Shown piece after piece: positions 43,946 through 54,330 of a stretch of 64,000 nucleotides of DNA (its first letter is position 1; each line of letters opens with the position of its first letter). Both the position numbers and the translations under genes were made by a program. The stretch is from Nymphalis io. Taxonomy: Eukaryota; Arthropoda; Insecta; Lepidoptera; Nymphalidae. The stretch covers positions 6,774,501 to 6,838,500 of the forward strand of contig NC_065917.1 in NCBI RefSeq assembly GCF_905147045.1. Direction: 5' to 3'. The notes under the pieces are model-generated. The model had not been told where the DNA came from. It ran no database searches and worked only from the letters and a program-made list of their open reading frames with translations.

Positions 43946-45901
43946 TTATATTTCCGTGAGCAGTGTATCTACCGCCACTCCAGGTAAGCTAAGTACATTA
44001 CCGAGTAGGTTTGTAAGTTTTCTTCCTGGTGTTCTATTATAAATGGATAATCCTGAAAAATTAAAAACATTAGGAATTACTTTTTTTTTTTTATAGAATA
44101 GGAAGGTGAACGAGCATATGGGCCACCTGATGGTAAGTGGTCACCAAACGCCCTTAGACATTGGCATTGTAAGAAATGTCAACCATCGCTTATAGCCAAT
44201 GCGCCACCAACCTTGAGAACTAAGATTTTATGTCCCTTGTGCCTGTAATTACACTGGCTCACTCACCCTTCAAACCGGAACACAATTGGGTTAAAATAAA
44301 ATACTTTGAATTATAATTTATTTATAAGTAGTTAGAGAGAGATAGAAGATAAGTATTTAGAGTTTTAGGGTTATTAGTAGCCTATGTACTTCCTCGGATT
44401 TCAAGTTTGCTTCATACGAAATTTTATCAAAATCGATTCAGTGGCTTAGGTGGAAAGCGTAACAAAGCTACTTTCGTATTTATTATATTTTTTATTAGAT
44501 TTTATATTCTGTCATTTATTTATTTATAATGAATACATAAAACTTTATGACATTAAAATAATAATAATAATAATGTCCTCCAGTCCGATTTCAGCCACGG
44601 CGGCCAATCTCAAGAGAGATTAGCCAACTACGCAGGAGATATTATAGTGCACAAGTGTGCGCAAACACAGGTGCACTCTCTATTCCCTAACTATGAGAGT
44701 TATCAGATGGGACGGCTATCTGACACGTCACGTTTTTCCGACGCTCCCGTGCCTCGGAAAAACATACTTCCAACTTCCAGACTCCGGGCTGCTACTGAGA
44801 ATTTTCTGACAGGAAAACCCAATAACTTTTATTGGCCCGACCTGGGAATTGAACCCAGGAACTCCGGGTCTGCAGCCTTACATCAAGGCACTAGACCAAC
44901 GCGGCGGTCCATTACACATTAAACAGACATTAAAAAGAAATATGTAGCATTGAAATAGGATTGTGAAATTATATACTTTTACTTTTTAAATCTACTTGAC
45001 AAATCTATTTATTTACGCGCCGATAAGGCAAGTTATGAAACAGGATTTTATTTCAATTGTAAATCTTTTTCAATCCTGTTATCAGGCAAATAAAAAAATG
45101 ACCGTGAATTGATATGACATTGCGGGTCGAGAACTAAAACAGTATTGTATTCATTATGAATTCGTGAAAAATAGCGTTTTGAATTACGGCGAAGTTGTTA
45201 TCGGAGCTTTGGAAGTAAAATTAAAGTGCATATAAGTTAAGTGGAATAGTGTTGTGTTATAAATAGAGGTATATTCATCGAGAACTGTTTGTAGTGCGTA
45301 ATACACCAGAGATATTAGCGAATCGTATGTAATATGTAAATCTAAGGGTTGTTTATCTGTATCACTTCTGTCATTGATGTGAAATGTAAGCCTAAGTGCT
45401 AGGTGGCTTTGTGCAAGCTCGTCTGGGTAGGTACCACCCACTCATCAGATATTCTACCGCCAAACCGTAATAATTAGTATTGTCGCATCCCGGTTTAAAG
45501 GGTGAGTCAGTACAACTACAGGCACAAAGGACATAACATCTTCGTTCCCAAGATTGAAGGTGCATGTAAGAACATCGACAATGTCTGTGTAGTAGGCTTT
45601 CCGCCTACCCATGACATAAAAAAAATATGCCGAGTAGAGGGTTAGTATCTTACAGTGCCAATATCGATGGAAGATATCCACTTACCATGACACCCATTGG
45701 CCTCTCAACCTACCTTTCTAATTTAAAAAAAATCGCTGGCACATCATCACTTACTTTCATCACAGCTTGGTACAACAACATTAAGATTAGCTGGGTTAGG
45801 GTTGAAGTTGTAGGGGGTAGCACAGGACATCGGTATTGTGCTCATAATGGGGCACGGGTTGCTGTAATATCCTTGCGGCATTGCGGAGATTATTTCGTAT
45901 T
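43946..45901 (-). CDS. small Tyr/Asn/Pro-rich protein, 3' two exons (5' end not found)
   Basis: Exon X is 45901-45755: acceptor atttattttcag, 147 nt, entering with two bases of a codon and leaving with one (GAA A|gtaagt). Exon Y is 44052-43946: acceptor aatttttcag|GA, 107 nt, TAA stop at 43948-43946. The phases fit (A|GA) and give 83 residues. Features are QGYYSNPCPIMSTIPMSC, a C-terminal SCDER and a Leu-rich end GRKLTNLLGNVLSLPGVAVD. Three Cys and N/P/Y-rich composition recall the secreted proteins further downstream. A possible extension of exon X into the 5' sequence reads VLLASSCVHVLIYY in the same frame but would bypass the good acceptor. The intron carries SINE-A, SINE-D, repeat J and SINE-A copies. 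No start codon was placed and no family recognised. Confidence 0.5.
44081..44286 (-). mobile_element. SINE-A, 5'-truncated at the B box
   Basis: T-run tail, then antisense SINE-A, stopping at AACCGGAACACAA; about 85 bp of the SINE head is missing. Confidence 0.85.
44555..44910 (-). mobile_element. SINE-D, full length
   Basis: AATAATAATAATAATGTCCT, the complete body, and the head complement CACTAGACCAACGCGGCGG. The B-box GGGAATTGAACCCAGGA is intact. This is the best reference copy in the window. Confidence 0.85.
45098..45290 (+). repeat. dispersed repeat J, copy 2
   Basis: TATTGTATTCATTATGAATT, GGAGCTTTGGAAGTAAAATT and AAGTTAAGTGGAATAGTGTT align with 12700-12885. Confidence 0.55.
45399..45627 (+). 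mobile_element. SINE-A with internal deletion
   Basis: GTGGCTTTGTGCAAGCTCGT, CCGGTTTAAAGGGTGAG and TTTCCGCCTACCCATGACAT plus A tail. Confidence 0.75.
45640..45732 (+). repeat. SINE-A 3' fragment
   Basis: TTACAGTGCCAATATCGATG, CCACTTACCATGACACCCAT and an A tail; a second SINE-A end directly after the previous copy. Confidence 0.5.
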
Positions 45902-46369
45902 CTGAAAATAAATTAGCAAACTTATAATAAATCAACACATGAACACATGAACTGGCGAGCAGCACCCTGTGTGATGATAAGCCAAGTCAGACCTTAGGCT
46001 TCAGTATATTATCCTAAGTTATAAGAAGAAATTATATTTTAAGTTGTTATAAAATATTTTATGTTGTTATAAATAAATTTCAGGACTGACCATTGAACTT
46101 GGCACCCTTTTAAATCTCACTTCTTTTGTCGTTGATGTCAACAACCAACCAATATCATAATATTGAACTTGGCTCTCATTTCACATTTATGTTTATGATG
46201 GGATGTTCATTTGTTTTATGCAACTTACTTTTCAGAGCGCTGTTTTTAGTCGTGTTTTAGTTTTTAAATGTTAATTTTTTTGTTACAGAAGCAGTCTAAC
46301 ATAACATTATTCAGAAACATCCAGAATTTCCTAATCAAGGCGAATTTCTATACAAACTTTTTCATTAGC
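45902..46369. other. expected location of a missing 5' exon; none confirmed
   Basis: AT-rich. Minus-strand ATG at about 46178 followed by RAKFNIMIL is the only hydrophobic start seen, but its donor (GGTTGG) is weak. Confidence 0.3.
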
Positions 46370-46640
46370 AATTTTACTCACGTGAGTAATGAATTTTCAG
46401 AAACGCTGTAATAGCTGTCTTTTACTATTAGACAGCAACGTAAATATCGATTATATGTTATTTCGAACTTTCAAAAATGACGAATTTGTATACAAAAGTT
46501 CATCTTAGTTGATGAATTTTTCATAAAACCTTAATACTTACTTACGTTTCATAAGAAATTTCTTTGCAAAATTTCATCCCATAGCTTAAGCTGTGCGTGG
46601 TAAGTGACTTAAGTACTGTTGTATTTTTAAATTTAATGTG
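46370..46640. repeat. transposon-like sequence
   Basis: GCAAAATTTCATCCCATAGC with TTAAGCTGTGCGTGG resembles a common lepidopteran transposon 3' region. 46641-47061 holds nothing recognised. Confidence 0.3.
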
Positions 46641-47061
46641 ACTACTTTGAAAACTCGCTATTAAAATGAGTTACCAATGTATAGAACGAAATAATGACTC
46701 TTCTATCCCTATTATACCATACCTTGTAAACCTCAAAAGTAACCCTAGTGGATTTCTTTGAAATTAAATAAAACCACCCTTAAGTTATTCAAGGATTTAC
46801 AAAGTTATTGAATACAGAACAAGCGACGTAAGCCCTAGTTTCCAACCCTTATTCTTGTAGGTTATTCATTCATGCCCCCTCTTCCCCACTCTCTACTTCT
46901 CTAAATACTTACTTGTGTATTATGTTCCTATTATATATTATTACAATATTAAGAAATATATATTTATTTTATTAAGAAACCATGATTTTTTTATGTAACT
47001 GCATATTTATCTATTGGTTTTGTTTTATTTATACATTTTACATGAAACCAGAGTTAATACA

Positions 47062-47359
47062 AGAGATGGCCCAGTGGTTAGAACGCGTGAATCTTAACCG
47101 ATGATCCTGGGTTCAAACCCGGGCAAGCACCACTGAATTTTCATGTGCTTAATTTGTGATTATAATTCATCTCGTGCTTTACGGTGAAGGAAAACATCGT
47201 GAGGAAACCTGCATGTGTCTAATTTCACTGAAGTCCTGCCACATGTGAATTCTACCAACCCGCATTGGAGCAGCGTGGTGGAATAAGCTCCAAACCTTCT
47301 CCTCAAAAAGAGGAGAGGAGGCCTTTAGCCCAGCAGTGGGACATTCACAGGCTGTTACG
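47062..47359 (+). mobile_element. SINE-B, full length
   Basis: GAGATGGCCCAGTGGTTAGA to GGGACATTCACAGGCTGTTA; only the first bases of the head differ. Confidence 0.85.
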
Positions 47360-47377
47360 GATAGATAATAACTAGCT

Positions 47378-47555
47378 AACCGTCCCGGCTCTGCACGGGT
47401 ATATAACAATACTAATATATTTTGGATAGAATTTGCGTAAAATCCGTGCTTATTGAACGTCTTCGTCGTGGAAAGAGTGACTGTGACAAATTTCAAGTCG
47501 ATCGGGCGGATAGCTTAGGAGATCTCGTGATGAGTGGTATTTCGCGTATATAATT
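47378..47555 (+). repeat. dispersed repeat E, copy 3
   Basis: CTAGCTAACCGTCCCGGCTC, TTTGCGTAAAATCCGTGCTT, AAATTTCAAGTCGATCGGGC and GATGAGTGGTATTTCGCG; the longest copy. 47556-48043 holds nothing recognised. Confidence 0.65.
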
Positions 47556-48043
47556 TATATTAAGCGTGACTTTCATGTTCTTATATATTCTTATAAAAAT
47601 TAATGAAATGTAAATTATATACGTACCGCGAATTAATACGAGAATTATAAACCAATACATTTTTAACGAGTACATTAAACAAACGCGTTATATAAAAAGA
47701 ATTGAAATATTATTCTAAGTTGCGTTTTTATAATTTCATAGATGAAATGTTTTTAAAGTAAATTAAAACCTTACGTCATATTTATTATGGCTCATTTTTG
47801 ATTGTCAATTATTATTAATTAAAGCGTATTATAAGTGTGGAGAAATTTTGTTTGCCTTTAATATATGTATATTCTATTAATTTTTCTTATGTATGTTTGT
47901 TCACCCTATAGCTTATTAATTAGGGCAAGTTATGTATATTTAATTAAAATTAAAATTAATTGAGTTTCAAAAATATAATAAGTGGGCTAATCTTTTTTTA
48001 AATTATTTATTAAAAACAGCCAGACGGCCCATCTGATGTTAAG

Positions 48044-48341
48044 TTTTTTTTTTTTTTTATAGAATAGGAAGGCGGACGAGCATATGGGCCACCTGATGGT
48101 AAGTGGTCACCAACGCTCTTAGACATTGGCATTGTAAGAAATGTCAACCATCGCTTACATATCCAATGCGCCACCAACCTTGGGAACTAAGATTTTATGT
48201 CCCTTGTGCCTGTAATTACACTGGCTCACTCACCCTTCAAACCGGAACACAACAATATCAAGTATTGATGTTTTGTGGTAGAATATCTGATGAGTGGGTG
48301 GTACCTACCCAGACGAGCTTGCACAAAGCTCTACCACCAGT
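48044..48341 (-). mobile_element. SINE-A, young full-length copy
   Basis: A ~16-T run and a body almost identical to 17930-18212; only a few differences were counted by eye, including two in the shared reading frame. Confidence 0.9.
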
Positions 48342-48499
48342 GTAACCCATATATAGACATTGTCATGGTAAGACATTTTCACGTTTCAGCATGCTGAGGG
48401 AGGTTAGTTTTTTACGAACCGAACGTTCTTATTGGCTAATGAAATTCTAGTCAGCCAATCAAAATGCTCGGATTAGGGGCAGATGCAAGTACAAAAAAT

Positions 48500-48650
48500 A
48501 ATATTGTCCTCCAGACCGATTTCGGCCACGGCGGCCAATCTCAAGAGAGACAATTTTATGACAGAGAAACCCAATAACTTTTTATTGGCCCGACCTGGGA
48601 ATGGGACCCAGGATCTCTGGGTCTGCAGCCTTACATCATGCCACGAGACC
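48500..48650 (-). mobile_element. SINE-D with internal deletion
   Basis: ATTGTCCTCCAGACCGATTT, then a jump after CTCAAGAGAGAC to TATGACAGAGAAACCCAATA and the head ATGCCACGAGACC. Confidence 0.75.
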
Positions 48651-48839
48651 AAAATATGTAATACATAATTTATTATCAAATTGTCTATTAACCACAGTTC
48701 CAACAGCATGAAACCTTTACAAACATTCGTAATTAAACGGCCTTGATTAGTTTTTGGCCCTTTCTAGCCCTTTTCAGAGGCCCTTCTTGAAAATTCAAGG
48801 TGGCTGTGGCCACCTGTTGTCTCTTACCTTTTTTTTTTG

Positions 48840-49064
48840 GTACATTTTTCACACACGGCCATCTGATCCCAAATTAAGCTTGTACAAAGCTTGTGCTATG
48901 GAAACCAGACAACTGATATACTACATATACTACTTTTCTTTTGTAAATACATACTTAACTTTAACAGACATGTTCATGCACATAAATGTCTGTCCTGGGT
49001 GGGAATCGAACCCACAACCTTCGGCGTGAAAAGGCAAGTATCTACCAACCACGCCAACCGGCTA
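48840..49064 (-). mobile_element. SINE-C, near full length
   Basis: TTCACACACGGCCATCTGAT to CACGCCAACCGGCTAG. Confidence 0.85.
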
Positions 49065-49069
49065 GTCAA

Positions 49070-49220
49070 AACCGTGGGAACTAAGATGTCATCTGTACCT
49101 GTAGTTACACTGGCTCACTCGCTTCAAACCGGGACACAAAAATACATACTTTTTGGTGATTAAATATATCGTGAATGAGTTGTAATCTTAGACAGGCTTG
49201 TACAAAACCTTACCACCAAT
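49070..49220 (-). repeat. SINE-A fragment
   Basis: GTGGGAACTAAGATGTCATC, TTACACTGGCTCACTCGCTT and ACCTTACCACCAATA. Confidence 0.6.
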
Positions 49221-49667
49221 AATGTTGTATTTATTAATATATTTCATTCTGTTACAGGTAAAAATATTTCTACTTAAATAATACTGTAAGTACTTTTGCA
49301 TACATATTTATTATTAACTAGTAACCCCGTAGGATGGGTACTAATCACCCCCCCCCCCTTTAGCTTAAAGTCAAAATTCCCCCTTAAACCAAAACAATCT
49401 GCCCGACCCTTCGACATTTCACATCAAAAAGTGAGCCGTCGCGAGACGTCTAGCAGATGAGAAAGATTGAAATTATTTTGTACGGATAGTATACATAAAA
49501 TGATAGTTTATGAAATAATATAAATACGGCATAAACGAAAATTAAAAAATATTAATATAACTTATTTAGCTAAACTGTTATTTATTTATATGCGCTGCAT
49601 GACGTGGCTACGCATCGCCATATTAACTGTCAGTTTGACAGTTGCCGCATTAGATACTTCACATCAA
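49221..49667. other. no recognised feature
   Basis: Contains CTAGTAACCCCGTAGGATGG and a C run, transposon-like at most. Confidence 0.4.
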
Positions 49668-49940
49668 ATAATAATAATAATAATATCCCGGGACATTTTA
49701 AACCACACGGCCATCCGATCCCAAATTAAGCTTGTACAGAGCTCGTACTATGGACACCAGACAGCTGATATACTACATATACTATTTTTCTTTTGTAAAT
49801 ACATACTTATACAGATAATTACACCCAGACTCAGGACAAACAGACATGTTCATGCATACAAATATCTGTCCTGGGTGGGAATCGAACCCACAATCTTCGG
49901 CGCGAAAGGCAAGCATCCACCAACCACACCAACCGGCTCG
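49668..49940 (-). mobile_element. SINE-C, full length
   Basis: (ATA)n, CCCGGGACATTTTAAACCAC to CACACCAACCGGCTCG. Confidence 0.85.
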
Positions 49941-50065
49941 AACATCAAAAATGTCTTTTAGCGTATGCTTACATTGTAGAACTGACCCAGGTTCCTTTCA
50001 GCTGTCTAGATTTAATAGTTTTGACTATGCGTTGATAATCAGTCAATACAAACGTGTTTATAAGT

Positions 50066-50331
50066 TTTTTTTTTATATAATACAGTTACAGGATGAGCAT
50101 ATGGGCCGCCTGATAGTAAGTGGTCACCAACGCCCTTAGACATTGGAATTGTAAGAAATGTTAACCATCGCTTACATCGTCACTGCTCCACCAACCTTGG
50201 GAACTAAGATTTTATGTTCTTGGTGATTGTAATTACACTGGCTCACTCACCATTCAAACCGGAACACAACAGTATATATGAGTGGGTGGTACCTACCCAG
50301 ACGAGCTTGCACAAAGCCCTACCACCAGTAT
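50066..50331 (-). mobile_element. SINE-A with deletion in the head region
   Basis: T run, GGATGAGCATATGGGCCGCC, AACCGGAACACAACAGTATA and CACAAAGCCCTACCACCAGT. Confidence 0.8.
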
Positions 50332-50409
50332 TGATAAGATTTTTTTTTAATTAAAAGTAATATAAGCAATTTTCATTTTAAGGATATTAATAATATTCCT
50401 ATTCACTCA

Positions 50410-50458
50410 TCCAATTAAACGTAAAGCTTGTCTTAGGACGAGATCCCAAGGGATCAAA
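50410..50458 (+). repeat. R1-like LINE scrap
   Basis: CCAATTAAACGTAAAGCTTG then TCTTAGGACGAGATCCCAAG matches the minus strand near 9850-9875. Confidence 0.45.
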
Positions 50459-50571
50459 ATCGAATCGACTTTTAAATCGTCTAACGTAAACCATCGCGCA
50501 ATTGACGCTTAAATTATGTTAACATATATAAATATATGGTTATAGCTTTTTCGTATATTGCATGGTTTCTT

Positions 50572-50840
50572 AATTTTTTTTATATAATGCGTGGAAGGCC
50601 TGCCAAATGGACTACCTGGTCAGTAGTTACCAAATTTCATAGACATTGCAGCTGTGTGAAATGTTAACCATTCCTTAAATCCTCAATTCGCCACCAACTT
50701 CGAGCACTAAGATGTTATGTCTCTTGTGTTAGTACTCTGGCTCAATTCCTTTCAAACTGGAATACAGCAATACTGTATTGCTATTTAGCAAAGTGGGTAG
50801 TATCTACACAGACTGACTTGCACAAAGCCCTGCTATTAGA
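50572..50840 (-). mobile_element. SINE-A, old diverged copy
   Basis: GACTACCTGGTCAGTAGTTA, GAAATGTTAACCATTCCTTA and GACTTGCACAAAGCCCTG; a further head scrap GGGTGGTACCTACTCAGA lies at about 50870. Confidence 0.6.
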
Positions 50841-50916
50841 AACAAAACCTGATAAACAAATCTGATAGGTGGGTGGTACCTACTCAGAGGAGCTTGCTTA
50901 TGGGGATATAAGAGAG

Positions 50917-50990
50917 CGTCACGCCCTTTGCCGTCACGGCATACGAATCGGTTTTACCCCCAAGACGCGCAAATAGATATTTCACAAGTC
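50917..50990 (+). repeat. dispersed repeat H, copy 3
   Basis: ATAAGAGAGCGTCACGCCCT, TTGCCGTCACGGCATACGAA and TCGGTTTTACCCCCAAGACG. Confidence 0.65.
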
Positions 50991-51192
50991 ATACCCAACA
51001 TACATAAAAAATATTATTATAAGCATTAAAAATAATATGAAAATTAACAGTTTTTTATATAAAATGTAAGTGAACCGATTAATTGTATTCAAAATCAAAT
51101 TAAAATGATAACGAAGTTTGTAAACGTTTTTTAATTTTAACCTGAAACGCCGTGAACCATGAAAAATATACATTCGAAATTAGTTTCTGTAG

Positions 51193-51200
51193 TATATAAG
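51193..51200 (+). promoter_or_regulatory. TATA box of the TTVCETAPN gene
   Basis: TATATAAG lies 52 nt before the ATG at 51245. Transcription would start near 51222-51230, leaving a 5' UTR of about 20 nt. Confidence 0.6.
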
Positions 51201-51244
51201 GATTGATCTTTAGAAGAGACTTTACAGAACGGTGGATTCACAAA

Positions 51245-53554
51245 ATGGCGACCAAATTGATCCTTTTATTTATTGGTAAGTTTCACATAATCGACTTATA
51301 TTTAAACAAAGTATTTTTTTAAATAATTCTATGCGTATCACTGAACTCCACATAAACAGCCGCTTTTTTTTTGTGTATGTTAAGTGGGTTCAGATTAGAC
51401 CCGATACGTAGCGCGGCTATCGGATTCCAGGATATTTGCGCATGAAATAAAATAAAGTCGAGATAAATAGCTCACATATTTGTCTTTACTTTAGTAAGTC
51501 TATCTTACTGAAATAAATAAAAAGATGCGATTGAGATGAGAACGTTGCGATTATAAATCCGAGCAAGCTAACTCAGTAACTCAGCTATCCTATAAGAATA
51601 AACTCAAAACAGAAGCAGAAAACGGTCGTGAAATAACATAGAATTATATGCGATATTGACCATAATAATTATAAAATTTCAAGACTACACGCATCAAAAT
51701 GGCATACCGCCATAAATCGGTTGTCAACATTTCACGGGTGACTTATTGAGTTCTTACAGAATAGCTCTACAGTTTCCATTATTAATTTGTGAAAGACAAT
51801 ATGTTGAGGATACATGCAATATATTTATAATACTGCAAGAAAATATTTGGCAGTGTTTGCGTGAAGCGAAACTTTTTGAGTTATTATTAGTGGACAAAAT
51901 AATAAATGAACCACCTGTTAAATGGTCACCGATGTCCATGGTGGTCCGAGGTGTAATAAATATTAACCGTTCCTTAAATCGTTACCAAGATGTTATGTCC
52001 CTTGTGTCTGTAGTTACACTGGCTGACTCACCCTTTAAACCGAAACAGAATACTACAAGTTGTATGTTTAGCGGAATGATACTAACAATAAGTTTTGCGC
52101 AGTAGAATAAGTAATTTGTGTACATATCTACATACTCAGACGGTTTTTGTACAAAACTTGGTCTTGGTGAAGGATATTATTTTTACCGAAGCATCACTCA
52201 AATATTACAGCGTGTAACATTATTCTAGCACGTGACATATTTGTCACAGAATTACTAATAATAAATGCAGTTGTTCTTTCAATGTTTTCTATCAGCACAG
52301 GGAAGAATTATTGTAAATGAAAAATCAGCATTAAATTCTATTCTAAAACTCTGTGACATTTAACTAATTGTGGGGATATGTGTAGCAATGCCTTCGCTTA
52401 TACCTCTAATGAAATACGCGACCACTTTACATCTTATTATAGTATTTAATGGAGAAGTTAGTCAGTGTAATTACACCATCAAGAGATATAATACCTCGGT
52501 TCCCATGGTTGGTGCATTGGTTGTATTGTAACTTTTTGCAGCTAATGTATTTAGGTTAAGTGGATTTTTTTTCCACTAAGTTTCATTTGCTAGTCTTCCT
52601 GCCTAAAATACAGTTGAGATTAATTCTATTGATACATTAATTCCTAATTAATGTTTCCATTATATTTTTATAGCCCTATTCGGCGCTGCCCAAAGCAATC
52701 CTATAGGGCCGACTACAATTTACGAACACATACCGAATGTCGTCAGTCCAGGATCAACCACCGTCTGTGAATCTGCCCCCAACCTCGTCGGCTATGGCTT
52801 GAACCCCATGGGAATGAACATGATGCCAGGTGGAGCAACAACTGTTTGTGAGACTGCAACAAACTTTCCATATGGTCTTGGCTCTTATACACCATATCCT
52901 TCATTGCCAGGTGGAGCAACAACTGTATGTGAGACTGCCCCAAATTTCCCCTACGGTCTTTCTTCCTATACACCATTCAATCCTTTACCAGGCGGGGCAA
53001 CAACTGTGTGTGAGACTGCCCCAAATTTCCCCTACGGTCTTTCATCCTATACAACATTCAACCCTTTGCCAGGCGGGGCAACAACTGTATGTGAGACTGC
53101 CCCAAATTTCCCCTACGGTCTTTCTTCCTATACACCATTCAATCCTTTACCAGGCGGGGCAACTGTATGTGAAACTGTTCCGAATTATCCGTATGCCGTT
53201 TCCGCCTATTCCCCCTTCAATCCCGTGACAGCTGGAGCGACAACTGTCTGTGAGACCGCACCAAATTACCCATTTGGTCTCACCCAGTATGGCCAGTTCG
53301 CAACAGTGCCGGGCAGTACAACGGTTTGTGAATCTGCCCCAAATATTGGTTTGCCTGGATTCAATACATTCGGTATAGCTCCATTGTACGATGCTGTGAA
53401 CTATTATAATTTGCCATTGTCTGCACCCGGTATGGCAACGGTTTGTGAAACTGCTCCCAATATGTATGGATCCCCATATGGTGTACTTGGAGGCGTGCCC
53501 TATGGCGTTGGGAAAGGACTGCAAATGCTTGGAGGCTTGGCATATGCCGTATGA
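51245..53554 (+). CDS. secreted TTVCETAPN-repeat protein, 303 aa
   Basis: Two exons. Exon 1 is 51245-51275 (31 nt, donor ATTG|gtaagt). Exon 2 is 52674-53554 (acceptor atatttttatag|CC, stop TGA 53552-53554). Joined at phase 1, the protein starts MATKLILLFIALFGAAQS, a clear signal peptide, then NPIGPTTIYEHIPNVV. The ATG at 52799 is internal. The mature protein is nine repeats around TTVCE(T/S)APN. Repeats 2-5 follow PGGATTVCETAPNFPYGLSS, are 27 residues long and nearly identical; the others are diverged. Each repeat has one Cys, and Tyr, Gly and Pro are abundant, suggesting an extracellular structural or matrix protein able to form interchain disulfides (inference). It is convergent with the CPPPP gene 0.8 kb downstream, whose first coding exon has the same length, phase and MAT start. 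Family not recognised. Confidence 0.85.
51905..52170 (-). mobile_element. SINE-A, old copy in the intron
   Basis: AAATGGTCACCGATGTCCAT, TCCCTTGTGTCTGTAGTTAC and CCTTTAAACCGAAACAGAAT; opposite strand to the host gene. A further scrap of sense SINE-A lies at 52448-52535. Confidence 0.6.
52751..53465 (+). repeat. coding tandem repeat, 81-bp unit
   Basis: TGTGAGACTGC recurs at exact 81-bp steps (about 52847, 52928, 53009, 53090). The next repeat is one codon shorter, and outer repeats are degenerate. The inner three units differ at only a few bases, pointing to recent expansion or gene conversion. Confidence 0.9.
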
Positions 53555-54330
53555 TCTAATTCGAAACATAAATATTAATAACACAGTTTGTGTATAAAGA
53601 AAAGTCTCAGTCAATTCAAGCAAATTAAAAAAAAAACTGTCGTTCATCTCTTTCTATTTGGAACTTTGGACAAAATTATTAAAATCAAACAATTATTTTA
53701 TTTTTGTTTTCGAGGTTATCGAATTTGTTATCGTAATTCTAAATACAGATAATACATATCAAGTAAAAAAATACCGTTTTTATTTTCTAAATCGAACTGA
53801 TTGTGATAAAGTTATAAATAAAGCAATGAACGTCAGAATACCAAAAAAAAAGAGAATTATTTTGTAAAAATTTGTATCGTTATATATAAATCATTGGATT
53901 AAATTTATTTATTTATTTCATTTTTTTTTTCTTTTTTAATCGAATTTTTAGTCTAGTTAACATTAAAAAAAAACTGCCTAAGATATCTCTTTGATAAAAA
54001 CTAAATGGCAGCAAAGGCGATGTTATGTATTTTAGTATCAATATTTTATTAATATTGTCAGCGTCATATAACGGTCCTAAATAAGCCTTTTGTTGAATTT
54101 CTCACCTAACCTTTCTAATTTCGCTCCTAATTACTTGCACTACTGCAACTATTGATAATTAAAAAAAAAACTATAGAATACTTGATAACTTATATATTTC
54201 GTTCGCTCACACAAATTTGCAAATGCTGTCGAAGGAATTAAAATACTATACACAATGCATATTAACATAATATGAGCCATATGCAATTATTATTGGTTCT
54301 TCGTTTAGATGCATAAAAGAGTCAAACATT
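53555..54330. other. intergenic space between convergent genes
   Basis: AT-rich 3' regions of the two genes. AATAAA at 53817-53822 is a candidate polyadenylation signal for the plus-strand gene. No repeat or ORF of note. Confidence 0.5.

Noticed and set aside
46150..46178. Minus-strand MRAKFNIMIL as first exon of the 43946-45901 gene
   Set aside because: Length and phase would fit, but the donor GGTTGG is poor and the joined signal peptide lacks a cleavage region.
53147..53647. 166-codon minus-strand ORF, and the frame-shifted plus ORF 52830-53228
   Set aside because: Shadows of the TTVCETAPN repeat gene, whose exon structure and signal peptide support the chosen frame.
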